Origin: Zhuqueibacter pondensis | GTDB taxonomy: Bacteria; Zhuqueibacterota; Zhuqueibacteria; Zhuqueibacterales; Zhuqueibacteraceae | Direction: 5' to 3' | DNA length: 64,000 nt | NCBI GenBank assembly: GCA_034505955.1 | Contig: JAPDQK010000030.1 | Span: 1 to 64,000 of the forward strand | Part shown: positions 42,561 to 51,881 of the stretch, in pieces | Numbering within the stretch: the stretch's first letter is position 1 | Layout of the letters: every line of letters starts with the position of its first letter | Notes under the pieces: model-generated | Told to the model about the DNA's origin: nothing | Databases searched by the model: none | What the model saw: the letters and a program-made list of their open reading frames with translations, nothing else | Program-made: the position numbers and the translations under genes

Positions 42561-43415
42561 CTATTTCCCCGCCGGCGGCCATGGAAACGCCGGCAGGCTT
42601 GCGGTTTTGGTGCCACTGCCGTCATCCGATGAAGTCAAGATGTACGCCGTTGCGCCAATCGCCGCAGCGCTAACTCCTCCCGCAACCCACAGCCAAGTAC
42701 GCGAAGACGACTTGGCGACCATCTCCACATTGAAGTCTTCATCGCGTGTCATGGTCAATGCTTGTTCCCAATCTCGATAGCCCGGATATCTCAATCGAAT
42801 TTTAATCCGGCTGCCGGCAATCACATTGCACGTGAGCGGAGTCTTGCCAATCAGTTTCTTGTTGATGGTCACTTCCGCGTCTTTCGGGGCGGAATAGATC
42901 GTCAGCTTGTGCGACTTTTTCCCGGCCATCTCGCGCGCAATGTCATGCAGAATTTCCAGCAAGCCGTCGATTTCTCCCTGATAATTGCGATTGAACGACC
43001 TTTCAATTCGACCCGACTGCACATCGATCATCGAGATGTTGATGGCGTAAGTCTTGCCAATTTTGCCGACGCTGCCGGTCACCATCTTTTGCACATTCAG
43101 CATCCGGCCCGCTCGCACTGCGCATTCGGTCAACGTACAGCCGCTTTGCTGAAAACCCTGTTCCTTCAGAATGTCTTCCATCTTGCCGCGATCCAGTACG
43201 ATGAACGCGCCGAGATTGACCAGATACCCGCGTAATTGATCAGTCAGGGTGGCTGCTTCGTTATCGGAGATTCCTCGACCTTCCAGATTCAGAATGGCGA
43301 CGTGGGGTTTGGTGGAAAAAACGACTTGACCAAAGGTGTCAAAAGGGTTAAAGCCGATGAATGGGAGAAAAAGCAAAAGCAGAGTGGCTAATATGACGAT
43401 GGAAATTTTTTGCAT
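42561..43415 (-). CDS. Exported CsgG-like/PEGA-domain protein
   Basis: 284 residues. N-terminal hydrophobic segment (SIVILATLLLLFLPFIGF); a CsgG/DUF4384-like alpha-beta domain (VAILNLEGRGISDNEAATL, FIVLDRGKMEDILKEQGFQQ, MVTGSVGKIGKTYAINISMI) in residues 38-165; a PEGA domain (LTIYSAPKDAEVTINKKLIG, KTPLTCNVIAGSRIKIRLRY) in about 170-230; then a membrane helix (WLWVAGGVSAAAIGATAYIL). CsgG-like proteins build or sense envelope complexes; PEGA domains are surface beta folds. The function is not known. It is transcribed alone. Confidence 0.85.
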   Translation of the reverse strand: MQKISIVILATLLLLFLPFIGFNPFDTFGQVVFSTKPHVAILNLEGRGISDNEAATLTDQLRGYLVNLGAFIVLDRGKMEDILKEQGFQQSGCTLTECAVRAGRMLNVQKMVTGSVGKIGKTYAINISMIDVQSGRIERSFNRNYQGEIDGLLEILHDIAREMAGKKSHKLTIYSAPKDAEVTINKKLIGKTPLTCNVIAGSRIKIRLRYPGYRDWEQALTMTRDEDFNVEMVAKSSSRTWLWVAGGVSAAAIGATAYILTSSDDGSGTKTASLPAFPWPPAGK

Positions 43416-43532
43416 TTTGGTACCTGTTGATTTGCGTGAATTGCCATTGTACCGGTTGCCTCGTTGCCCTCATTCAGCCTGCGACAGTTATAAATGTACC
43501 CACAACGACATGCAGATGCGCTGCGAAAAGCC

Positions 43533-43560
43533 TTGACTTTTTGCAGAAAATTCTTAATCT
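43533..43560 (+). promoter_or_regulatory. Possible promoter for the GH38 gene
   Basis: TTGACT (43533-43538), 16 bases, TAATCT (43555-43560), about 110 bases before the ATG. The repeat-like string GTACCCACAACGACATGCAG lies just before it and resembles part C of the 40130-41560 array. Confidence 0.4.
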
Positions 43561-43670
43561 CGTTTTATGAGTTTTCGTTTATTACACTTTGTGTTTTTCG
43601 TGCCTTTGTGACCAGAATAATCCAGACCATAGGCACTACGACAAACACCTCATCATCATGGAGAAATATC

Positions 43671-46600
43671 ATGCGCATTTCGAAATTGCTTTTTGCCATT
43701 TGCTTTTTGCCGTTTGCTGTTTCAGCTCAATCCAACGTCGACAAGCTCATTGATGCGCTGGATTCCCACAGCCGAGTGGTGCTGAATAATTGGAAGTACA
43801 GCACCAATCTCAAAGAAGACGCCACCAAGCCGGGTTTCGATGACTCGAATTGGGAAACACTCAAACTCAACGAGTCAATTTATCCTGACTCCTGCTGGCT
43901 GCGTCGGGAAGTGGTATTGCCGCAGCGTTTTCTCGGCGAGCCAGTGAGCGGGCCGGTGCGCTTTCTGGTTTCAGTGGATGATTATGGCTATCTTTGGGTG
44001 AATGGCGAAAGCAAAGGCCATTTCCCCTGGAATGGCGAATTTGAATTGACCCAAGACGCCAAACCCGGCCAGAAGTTTGTGCTCGTCATCAAAGCTATCA
44101 ACACTGGCGGGCCGTTACGGTTGCTGCGGGCACAAATTGAGCCGGAGAAATCAAAGCCGTTGCGGCAGCACCTTGATAGCTTGTCCTTGAGTTTACGCGT
44201 CGGGCAGAAATTGCTCAGTTTTGATACGTATCAGACCAATGCGCGAGTGAAAACCGATCCCGGTATCGACAACTCCGCGATGGATCGAGCGGAGAAAATT
44301 CGCTTGATCAACTTGCTGCAGAACCTTGCTGCAAAAGTCGATATTCAAGCATTGGCAGATGGCAAGGTAAATCGGTTTAAAGCTTCACTTGAAGATATGC
44401 GTACTCAACTTAAACCCATCGCTGATTATGTGAAGCGCTTTACGCTCTTTTTCGATGCCAATGCGCATATTGACGCGGCCTGGCTCTGGCGGGAGAAAGA
44501 AACGATCGAGGTTTGCAAAAATACTTTCGCTTCAGTTTTGAATATGATGGGGGCGCGACCGGATTTCACTTATACCCAAAGTTCGGCGGCTTATTATGAT
44601 TGGATGGAACGACTCTATCATGAGATTTTTAGAGATATTCAAGCGCGCGTTAAAGACGGTCGTTGGGAGGTCGTCGGTGGGATGTGGGTGGAGCCGGATT
44701 GTAATCTACCCAGTGGTGAATCATGGGCGCGACATTTACTTTATGCAAAGCGTTACTTTAAGCAAAAGTTAGGAATTGACGTAAAAATTGGCTGGAATCC
44801 AGATTCTTTCGGGTATAACTGGAATATGCCGCAATTTTATGCCAACGCTGGCATCGATGCCTTTATCACGCAAAAGATCGGCTGGAACGACACCAATGTG
44901 TTTCCGCATCGTCTGTTCTGGTGGGAAGGCCCGGACGGCTCGCGAATTCTGGCGTATTTCCCCTTTGATTACGTGAATACGGTGGACAATCCCTATCGCC
45001 TCGTCGACTGGTTGCGCCAGTACGAAGCCAATACCGGCATGACGAAAATGATGATTCTTTTCGGTGTCGGCGATCACGGTGGCGGACCCTCACTGGAAAT
45101 GCTCGACCGGATCGAGAGATTGAAGACGCTCGACATCTATCCGAACATTGAGTATGGTACCGCGGCACAATATCTCGCCTGGCTCAAGCAGCAAAATCTC
45201 GAGAAGATTCCGGTTTGGCGGGACGAGCTTTATCTCGAATATCATCAAGGTACGTTCACCACGCAAGCGAAGATGAAAGAGTACAATCGCCGGAGCGAAG
45301 AGCTGCTGACGAATGCCGAGAAATTTTCCACGCTGGCAACTCTGTTCGGCGGAAGTTACAGCCGCGCCGATCTTGCCGAGGCTTGGCAACATGTGCTGTT
45401 CAATCAATTTCATGACATCTTGCCGGGATCGAGCATTCGCGAAGTCTATCTTGATGCGCCGGAACGATATCAAACCGCGCACGCCATTGCCACGTTCGAG
45501 TTGAAAAACGCGTTCCATCGGATTAGCGATAAAATCAATACGACAAAAATCAAAAAGGGGATACCGGTGGTTATTTTCAACCCATTGGCGTGGGAGAGAA
45601 GCGAGGTGGTGACGATTCATTTGCCGGAGGGCGATTTCAACGATTATGCGGTGTTTGATCTCGACGGCAGAGAAATGCCTTCGCAAATTTTTCAGCAGGG
45701 GAAATATAAGCGTGAGATGATTTTTTGGGCGAAGAATGTACCATCCCTCGGTTACACACTGTACGAATTGCGAAAGCAAAAGCCAACCCCGCAAACCAAC
45801 AAGCTTTCCATTTCAACAACCACGCTCGAAAACGAATTCTTTCGGATTACTGTTGATCCCGATGCCGGTTGGATCAAAAGCATTTTTGACAAGCGCCATG
45901 GCAAAGAGATTTTGACCGGCTATGGCAACGAGCTGCAAATTTTGGAGGACAAACCGAGCGCTTGGGACGCCTGGAATATCGGCCTTACCGGGGTGAAATA
46001 TCCGTCGAAGTTCCGGCGTGTTGAAATTGTTGAAAACGGGCCAGTGCGCGCTATCTTACGGATTACCCGTGATTATCTCAGACCCGGCGTCAAAAAAGAT
46101 TTTCCCACCGAGGATTTTCCCAGCACGTTCTTCACGCAAGACGTGATTTTGTACGATGGGGGAGAGCGAATTGACTTCCGAACTGAGGTCGATTGGTGGG
46201 AAGATAAAACGATGCTGAAAGTGGCATTTCCGGTAGCGGTGCAGGATACAGTGGCGACGTATGAGATTCCGTACGGCACAATTCAGCGCTCGACGCAAAT
46301 GCGGAACAGTTGGGAGAAAGCCAAGGTCGAGGTTCCAGCGCAGCGTTGGGCAGATCTGTCACAAAGTGATTATGGCGTGAGCTTATTGAATCGTTCAAAA
46401 TATGGCCACGACATCAAAGGCAATATCATGCGTCTCTCGTTGTTGCGTTCACCGAAATGGCCGGATCCGACAGCGGATCGTGGTAAACATGTGATTGAAT
46501 ATGTACTCTATCCACATGCCAACGGTTGGCGTGAAGCTGGCACCGTCCGGCGCGGCTATGAGTACAACAATCCGCTGATGGCGGTGCTGGGCGAGGTTCA

Positions 46601-46883
46601 TAGGGGAGAGTTGTCCAGTGTCCACTCATTTGTGCAATTGACTCCTCGTAATCTCGTGTTGACCACCATCAAAAAAGCTGAAGATTCCGAAGCGTGGGTT
46701 TTCCAGTGGTACGAGAGTGAAGGCAAGGACACTCAAGCGCTCTTGAGGCTGCCGCAGATACCAGAAAAAGTGGTGGCTTCAAATTTTTTGGAAGAAGATG
46801 GGGAAACCATCGGTTTTGACAAGACCATGGTTCAAGCGCAGACAAAAAAGAATGCCGTGGTGACGCTGAAAGTGTATTTTTGA
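43671..46883 (+). CDS. GH38 family alpha-mannosidase, exported
   Basis: 1070 residues from ATG 43671; GGAGAA precedes it and a signal peptide follows (SKLLFAICFLPFAVSAQS). The frame is open 177 bases upstream, but that part is intergenic repeat. N-terminal about 200 residues form a beta-sandwich (VRFLVSVDDYGYLWVNGESK). The GH38 domain begins at FFDANAHIDAAWLWREKETI (zinc ligands His and Asp), with the nucleophile Asp in GWNPDSFGYNW and HQGTFTTQAKMKEYNRRSEE near the second subdomain. C-terminal beta domains follow (ENEFFRITVDPDAGWIKSIF). It would remove alpha-mannose residues from glycans outside the cytoplasm. No sorting domain is present, so it probably stays periplasmic. Confidence 0.93.
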   Translation: MRISKLLFAICFLPFAVSAQSNVDKLIDALDSHSRVVLNNWKYSTNLKEDATKPGFDDSNWETLKLNESIYPDSCWLRREVVLPQRFLGEPVSGPVRFLVSVDDYGYLWVNGESKGHFPWNGEFELTQDAKPGQKFVLVIKAINTGGPLRLLRAQIEPEKSKPLRQHLDSLSLSLRVGQKLLSFDTYQTNARVKTDPGIDNSAMDRAEKIRLINLLQNLAAKVDIQALADGKVNRFKASLEDMRTQLKPIADYVKRFTLFFDANAHIDAAWLWREKETIEVCKNTFASVLNMMGARPDFTYTQSSAAYYDWMERLYHEIFRDIQARVKDGRWEVVGGMWVEPDCNLPSGESWARHLLYAKRYFKQKLGIDVKIGWNPDSFGYNWNMPQFYANAGIDAFITQKIGWNDTNVFPHRLFWWEGPDGSRILAYFPFDYVNTVDNPYRLVDWLRQYEANTGMTKMMILFGVGDHGGGPSLEMLDRIERLKTLDIYPNIEYGTAAQYLAWLKQQNLEKIPVWRDELYLEYHQGTFTTQAKMKEYNRRSEELLTNAEKFSTLATLFGGSYSRADLAEAWQHVLFNQFHDILPGSSIREVYLDAPERYQTAHAIATFELKNAFHRISDKINTTKIKKGIPVVIFNPLAWERSEVVTIHLPEGDFNDYAVFDLDGREMPSQIFQQGKYKREMIFWAKNVPSLGYTLYELRKQKPTPQTNKLSISTTTLENEFFRITVDPDAGWIKSIFDKRHGKEILTGYGNELQILEDKPSAWDAWNIGLTGVKYPSKFRRVEIVENGPVRAILRITRDYLRPGVKKDFPTEDFPSTFFTQDVILYDGGERIDFRTEVDWWEDKTMLKVAFPVAVQDTVATYEIPYGTIQRSTQMRNSWEKAKVEVPAQRWADLSQSDYGVSLLNRSKYGHDIKGNIMRLSLLRSPKWPDPTADRGKHVIEYVLYPHANGWREAGTVRRGYEYNNPLMAVLGEVHRGELSSVHSFVQLTPRNLVLTTIKKAEDSEAWVFQWYESEGKDTQALLRLPQIPEKVVASNFLEEDGETIGFDKTMVQAQTKKNAVVTLKVYF

Positions 46884-46885
46884 AC

Positions 46886-46914
46886 TTGACCTGTACAAAA
46901 CTTTTTTTTAAATT
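46886..46914 (+). promoter_or_regulatory. Possible promoter for the serine hydrolase/M28 pair
   Basis: TTGACC (46886-46891), 17 bases, TAAATT (46909-46914). The leader would be about 150 bases, with no other feature seen in it. Confidence 0.4.
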
Positions 46915-47072
46915 TATATTTTTCATCGACAGATCTTGTCTGCAGGATGAAGCTAACGGATTTTTTTCATTGCATTGAATGGCTGTTCTTTGTTGCACAG
47001 TAAAACGGATTCACCGATCGGAATCTGAAACAGAGGCATGGCACAGAAAAAGTTGGCAATGACAAATACGAT

Positions 47073-48230
47073 ATGAGTATGGTGAATAAAGTTGCGCTAT
47101 CGGTTCTGGTTATTTTTTTGCTGAGTCCATCAATCATAACTTTAGAAACCTCTCCTGTTCCGGAAAAGGCTACTCGTCTCAACCGCGTTATTGCACGATA
47201 TGATGAATTTGTCGAGCAAACGCTGCAAGAATATGGGGTGCCCGGGGCCGCGATTGCGATTGTTGATCACGGTGAGGTGGTCTATCTGAAAGGATTTGGG
47301 GTGAGAGAATTGGGACGTCCCGAAATGATCACCCCGCATACGGTCTTTCGTATTGCTTCCCTGTCCAAAGGTTTTGCTGCCGTTCTCACCGGGCTTTTGG
47401 TGCAAGATGGAATATTGAATTGGGACGATCGCGTCACCAAATATCTGCCTGATTTCTCCTTGCGAGATCTGCACCATGCCCACGCCTTGACGATTCGTCA
47501 CATTTTGAGCCATACCTCCGGCTTGCCTGCCCATGCATATGACAATTTACTCGATGCACGGGTACCTTTTGATGCGATCGTTGAACAGTTGAAGAACGCT
47601 CCCATCTTATTCCCGGCAGGAAAACTTTATGCTTATCAAAATGTGGTCTACAGTCTTATCGGTCCAGTTATAGAATCCGCGACAGGGAAGGAATATCCCA
47701 ATCTCCTCAGGAAAAGGTTATTCATACCGCTGGCGATGCATGATGCTTCCCTGAGCTATGAAGAATTGCTTGCCGACACCAATCGCGCCACACCGCATAT
47801 CCGGCGCCGGCATCGGTGGATGCCCATGGGCATCAAAAATACCTACTACTCTGTGTTGCCTGCTGCCGGCATCAACGCCAGTATTTTCGATATGGCGCAG
47901 TGGTTGCGTGCACTTCTGGGTGGAATGCCGGCAATTGTGCCCCCGGAGATCGTGCAACAAATTACTGAGCCGCTCATCAGAACACCGAGGGAAAAAAGAC
48001 GCCTGAATTGGAATGGTCATGTACGCGATGCCTACTATGGCCTGGGCTGGCGGATATTGGATTACGAGGGAATGAAACTGATTTTCCACAGCGGCGGGGT
48101 GAGGGGCTATCGCGCTCAAATTGCCTTTATACCGGAAGAAAAAGTGGGTATCGTTGTGTTGTTGAATGCAGAAGTTGCCAATCATTTCGCGTCGGCATTT
48201 TTTGACATGTATTTAGGTGGTATCGAATAG
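47073..48230 (+). CDS. Class C beta-lactamase-fold serine hydrolase, exported
   Basis: 385 residues. Signal peptide (NKVALSVLVIFLLSPSIITL). Active-site set of the AmpC/penicillin-binding esterase family: Ser-x-x-Lys in FRIASLSKGFAAVL, Tyr-x-Asn in YAYQNVVYS, and HSGG in LIFHSGGVRGYRAQ. Such proteins are esterases, D-aminopeptidases or beta-lactamases; true resistance cannot be inferred. It lies 48 bases before an M28 peptidase gene on the same strand, probably one transcript, so peptide or amide hydrolysis in the periplasm is the best guess. Confidence 0.93.
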   Translation: MSMVNKVALSVLVIFLLSPSIITLETSPVPEKATRLNRVIARYDEFVEQTLQEYGVPGAAIAIVDHGEVVYLKGFGVRELGRPEMITPHTVFRIASLSKGFAAVLTGLLVQDGILNWDDRVTKYLPDFSLRDLHHAHALTIRHILSHTSGLPAHAYDNLLDARVPFDAIVEQLKNAPILFPAGKLYAYQNVVYSLIGPVIESATGKEYPNLLRKRLFIPLAMHDASLSYEELLADTNRATPHIRRRHRWMPMGIKNTYYSVLPAAGINASIFDMAQWLRALLGGMPAIVPPEIVQQITEPLIRTPREKRRLNWNGHVRDAYYGLGWRILDYEGMKLIFHSGGVRGYRAQIAFIPEEKVGIVVLLNAEVANHFASAFFDMYLGGIE

Positions 48231-48278
48231 CAGATTTTTTCCAGAGAGATTTTGATCACCAGTTAAAGGGATTGAACG

Positions 48279-49979
48279 ATGCACGTCAATCAACGAGGAT
48301 TCCACGCGTTACTCTTGGGGTTGATACTTACCGTCACCATCAACGCTATAGCGCAAGTGCGCGAGGTTGAACAGCAAGCGGCCCAGCAAATCACCGCGAC
48401 CACATTACGGGCGCACACCACGTTCCTGGCGGATGATTTATTGGAAGGCCGTGCCCCAGGAACCCGTGGCGGCCAGCTTGCCGAAAAATATATCGCCAGC
48501 CAATTTGAGCTACTTGGCTTGGTTCCAGGCGCCAAAGCAACGGAGGGCTCGCCCTCGTGGTATCAGTCCTTCGAGATTGTGGGGGTGACGAGTCACGTAC
48601 CCAAAACGCTGACGCTGAAGTCCGGCGCGAAGTCACTAACACTCAAATTCTGGGATGATTTCATTGCCTATACCGGCGAGCAGAAGCCGAGGGTAACGGT
48701 GAAAGATGCGGAAATCGTTTTTGTCGGTTATGGCATTGAAGCGCCGGAGCAGAAGTGGGATGATTACAAAGGTGCCGATGTACGCGGCAAGATTTTGTTG
48801 ATGATGAACAACGATCCAGAAACCGATCCGAATTTGTTTGCCGGTAAAACCCGACTCTATTACGGCCGGTGGACGTACAAATATGAGATTGCAGCGCGCA
48901 AAGGCGCTGCCGGTGTGATCATTATCCACACCACGCCATCGGCAGGATATAAATTTCAAGTGGTGCAAACCTCGTGGACCGGCGAACAGTTTGAGTTACC
49001 GCACCGAAACGACCAACCGGCGATCAAGATCAAAGCCTGGGCAACCGACACGGCCTGCAAACAAATTGCCTTGCTGGGTGGCAAAAATCTCGACGAGTTG
49101 CGGGCAAAAGCGGAACGCCGCGATTTCAAGCCGGTGCCGTTGGGGGTGACGCTTTCTTTGGAAATCGAAAATAGCCTACGCAGCTTGAAAACGGCCAATG
49201 TGCTCGGGGTTCTGCCAGGGCGCGATCCGGAGCTGCGTGATGAATATGTGGTTTACTCGGCGCATCACGATCATCTCGGGATCGGAACCCCTTCTGCCAC
49301 CGGCGATTCCATTTACAACGGGGCGTTGGATAATGCCTCGGGAACCGCGGCGATGCTCGCCATCGCCCAAGCCTTCGCGAGTTTACCGGCAGAAGAACGA
49401 CCGCGACGATCGATCATGTTTGCTGCCGTCGCCGCGGAAGAGTCGGGCCTGCTCGGCTCGCAGAAATTCTGTGTCGAGCCGCCGGTGCCGGCGGGGTATC
49501 TGGCGGCCAATATCAATATCGATGGCGTGAACATTTGGGGCAGAACCAAGGACATTGCTGTTATCGGCCTCGGTAAATCCAGTTTGGATCACGTGGTCAA
49601 GGAAATCGCTGGATGGCAAGGAAGAGTGGTCAAAGGCGATCAATTTCCCGAGAAAGGATTTTTCTATCGTTCCGATCAATTCAACTTCGCCAAGATTGGC
49701 GTACCAGCAACTTATTTCGATACCGGGGTCGAATTTATTGGACGCCCACCAGAATGGGGAAAAGAACAAATGGAAAAATGGGAGGCGACAAACTATCATC
49801 AGGTGAGCGATGAATACGAAGAGAGTTGGAATCTCGAGGGTGCTGTCGAAGATGCGCAATTGGCGTTTCTGGTGGGATTAAAAGTCGCCAACGCCGACCA
49901 AATGCCGAGTTGGATGCCTGGTGACGAGTTTGAAGCGGCGAGAAAGAAGGCGAGAGAATCAGTGAGCAGTGAGCAGTGA
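48279..49979 (+). CDS. Exported M28 family zinc peptidase with PA domain
   Basis: 566 residues. Signal peptide (LLLGLILTVTINAIAQ). Order: N-terminal part of the M28 domain (HTTFLADDLLEGRAPGTRGG), an inserted PA domain (VFVGYGIEAPEQKWDDYKGA, KGAAGVIIIH), then the zinc-binding core: VYSAHHDHLGIG (His and Asp nearby), NGALDNASGTAAML (Asp), AAVAAEESGLLGS (catalytic Glu and metal Glu), NINIDGVN (Asp), and the last His near TNYHQVSDEY. It trims amino acids from peptides outside the cytoplasm. A strong terminator follows. Confidence 0.95.
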   Translation: MHVNQRGFHALLLGLILTVTINAIAQVREVEQQAAQQITATTLRAHTTFLADDLLEGRAPGTRGGQLAEKYIASQFELLGLVPGAKATEGSPSWYQSFEIVGVTSHVPKTLTLKSGAKSLTLKFWDDFIAYTGEQKPRVTVKDAEIVFVGYGIEAPEQKWDDYKGADVRGKILLMMNNDPETDPNLFAGKTRLYYGRWTYKYEIAARKGAAGVIIIHTTPSAGYKFQVVQTSWTGEQFELPHRNDQPAIKIKAWATDTACKQIALLGGKNLDELRAKAERRDFKPVPLGVTLSLEIENSLRSLKTANVLGVLPGRDPELRDEYVVYSAHHDHLGIGTPSATGDSIYNGALDNASGTAAMLAIAQAFASLPAEERPRRSIMFAAVAAEESGLLGSQKFCVEPPVPAGYLAANINIDGVNIWGRTKDIAVIGLGKSSLDHVVKEIAGWQGRVVKGDQFPEKGFFYRSDQFNFAKIGVPATYFDTGVEFIGRPPEWGKEQMEKWEATNYHQVSDEYEESWNLEGAVEDAQLAFLVGLKVANADQMPSWMPGDEFEAARKKARESVSSEQ

Positions 49980-50007
49980 GCAGTTTCTGTCATGAGTCAA
50001 AATTGAA

Positions 50008-50042
50008 TGCCGTGCTTTGAGAGCCAAGCACGGCATTTTTGT
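50008..50042 (+). terminator. Rho-independent terminator after the M28 gene
   Basis: TGCCGTGCTT (50008-50017), 8-base loop, AAGCACGGCA (50026-50035), then TTTTTGTTT. A perfect 10-base stem with T-run, 28 bases after the stop, between convergent genes. Confidence 0.9.
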
Positions 50043-50074
50043 TTCATGTCGGCCGATAAGGCATGCGAGAGCCA

Positions 50075-50323
50075 TCAGGCCTTTTTAATCATACCTATCA
50101 GATACAGCAGAACCACAGCTCCGACTACCGCCGCAACCAAAGAGCCGATGAGATTCTCAGCAGATAAGCCGAGCAATGGGAACAACACCAAGCCGCCGAG
50201 CAACGCGCCGATGACGCCGACAACGAGATTGCCGATCAAGCCCATGCTGCGCTTTTTCATGATTTGTCCGGCGAGCCAGCCGGCGGCGAGACCGATTAGC
50301 AGAAACCAAAGTAGGCTGCTCAT
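50075..50323 (-). CDS. GlsB/YeaQ/YmgE family small membrane protein
   Basis: 82 residues, with three membrane helices and Gly-rich pattern: LLWFLLIGLAAGWLAGQIMK, GLIGNLVVGVIGALLGGLVL, LIGSLVAAVVGAVVLLYLIG. The family (transglycosylase-associated) is stress-linked in many bacteria; its action is unknown. GGAGGG precedes the ATG at 50323. Confidence 0.93.
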   Translation of the reverse strand: MSSLLWFLLIGLAAGWLAGQIMKKRSMGLIGNLVVGVIGALLGGLVLFPLLGLSAENLIGSLVAAVVGAVVLLYLIGMIKKA

Positions 50324-50475
50324 TTCCGTGCCCTCCTTTCGGGAAAGTGAACTTCAACAACTTTAACTATGTGGGGCACAAGATAGATAAGTTTTTTGCA
50401 AAAGTCAAGTGTGGTTTGCTGACCAGGCTCTGTTGGGGAATGTGTTGCACTGTCAATTTCCCCTGACTCGTTTCA

Positions 50476-51117
50476 TCAAGTGAGCTGCTGTTCTTCGAAG
50501 AACCGGCGCAAGGCAGGCAAGTCAAGCGGTTTGAGCATTCGGGGCAATTTCTCGACAAGAGAGACGTTTTCAAGCGCACGCGCCATCCAGTATTCGTCGA
50601 GGCCAACGTGTTTCTTTTGGGTATTTGCAAAAATATCGTCAAAAGGCATGAACTCGTGACAAAGAAAATACACATCCACAAAGTCCTTCGCCTCGTGCCG
50701 ATCAAACAAGGCAGAGAATTTATTGCAGGCGATGTCGAGCAAGTTGTCAATATTGATACCGAATTCTGGTGCGACTTGAGCAGGCTGCAGGCGAAAGGGA
50801 GAAGTAAGAGCAAAATCACAGCGAACCTTTTTTGACTCGGTGCTCAATATTACTTCGAGGAAACTCTCGTACTCACGGCGAATTTCAAGGTTGGCAGAAA
50901 GAGCAACAGCGATGGAATCGAGTATCGGGCGAGCTCGAGCCACAGCACCTGGAACTTCGGTAAAAAAATCCAGGTCGTCGGAGAATCTATGCTGCAAATA
51001 GAAATGCGCCAGGGCGGTGTCGCCCGTCAGGAAAAAATCTTTTTTGAGCTCGGTCTGGGAAAAAGCTTCTTAAAACCGGCGTTGCAAGAACGTTAAAATA
51101 TTAGGAGTATCGACCAC
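50476..51117 (-). pseudogene. AbiEii-like nucleotidyltransferase toxin gene with an internal stop
   Basis: One frame reads VVDTPNILTFLQRRF, then TAA at 51070-51072, then EAFSQTELKKDFFLTGDTA, LAHFYLQHRFSDDLDFFTE and on to 50476. The family pattern (TPxQxxFLExF...FxLTGGTALAxFYLxHRxSxDLDFF) runs through the stop, which probably replaced a Leu codon (TTA or TTG). Downstream features FSALFDRHEAKDFVDVYFLC and DIACNKF also fit AbiEii-type toxins. An internal start (50997) would lose the first part of the fold. The start GTG at 51117 overlaps the partner gene's end. So this is a nearly intact but broken toxin of a type IV-like abortive infection pair. Confidence 0.75.
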
Positions 51118-51356
51118 GGATCTCTTTCAAGTAACGTTCCCCAAAACGTCGCGTTGTATTGGATATATTAAGTATTGGAAGATAGCGCTCAATCAAAACG
51201 AAGCTTATCCCTCGCAAGTCCCGGCTATTTCCTTGGTTGAGGACACGGGCAAGATACCATTTTAAAAAAAGCTTCGGTTTGAAGCTCCTCTTCGGAGAAA
51301 GAGTAATCCCAAATCAGCTCGGGATTGACCGGAACGTTGTGAACTGTTTTGATCAT
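51101..51356 (-). pseudogene. Frameshifted partner gene of the AbiEii-like toxin
   Basis: From ATG 51356 the protein reads MIKTVHNVPVNPELIWDYSF, then SEEELQTEAFF and hits a run TTTTTTTAAAA at about 51265-51275. After dropping one A the sense continues as KWYLARVLNQGNSRDLRGI, SFVLIERYLPILNIS, and RRFGERYLKEIRGRYS before TAA at 51101. A single-base insertion in the run therefore breaks it. The pattern looks like the short conserved proteins that often precede AbiEii-type nucleotidyltransferases; I do not name a family. Confidence 0.65.
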
Positions 51357-51539
51357 TTTTGTACACTTTAATTGCATGTAGGGCGATTGCTATAAAAGAA
51401 AATTTAAGATTAGAAAATGAGACAAGCGAGGAAAATTGTTTATTTTTATGTGGGTATTAAATCAGCTCTATTGTCACTTGACTTTTCCAAAATGTTTGAT
51501 TACATTTTAAAACAAAAATTGTTTTTCGAATGGCCGAAA

Positions 51540-51818
51540 ATGAAAATACAAAAAAACTACTATAATTATGGGGAATGCGAAATTTGCGACACGCCCTTAC
51601 ACGAGAAATTTATCAATCAAGATTTTTAGATTAACGGACAACTTATCGTTGTGGAAAATGTGCCGGCAGGGGTATGCCCGCGCTGTGGGGAAAAAGTGGT
51701 AAAAGCTGAGGTCGGCTAATGGATCGCGGAGCTCATCAGAAGCTCTGAACGAATTGCACAAACTCCACGTATTTCCGTGCCTGCGATCAAATTTGAGGGA
51801 GAGAAAGTACCGGTCTAA
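51540..51818 (+). pseudogene. YgiT/MqsA-type zinc finger gene with two in-frame stops
   Basis: A single frame of 93 codons reads CEICDTPLHEKFINQDF, TAG (51627), INGQLIVVENVPAGVCPRCG, EKVVKAEVG, TAA (51717), WIAELIRSSERIAQTPRIS, VPAIKFEGEKVPV, stop. CxxC...ENVPAxVCxxCGE is the YgiT-type finger of MqsA-like antitoxins. Both stops can come from single changes (TGG to TAG; CAA, CGA or AAA to TAA). No partner toxin gene could be found nearby. The frame is also open to 51417 upstream. Confidence 0.7.
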
Positions 51819-51881
51819 TTATTGAGGTAGGTAAATTAGTAGCTTCTCCGCATTTCAGACATTGTGCAAAGACTGTTTATC

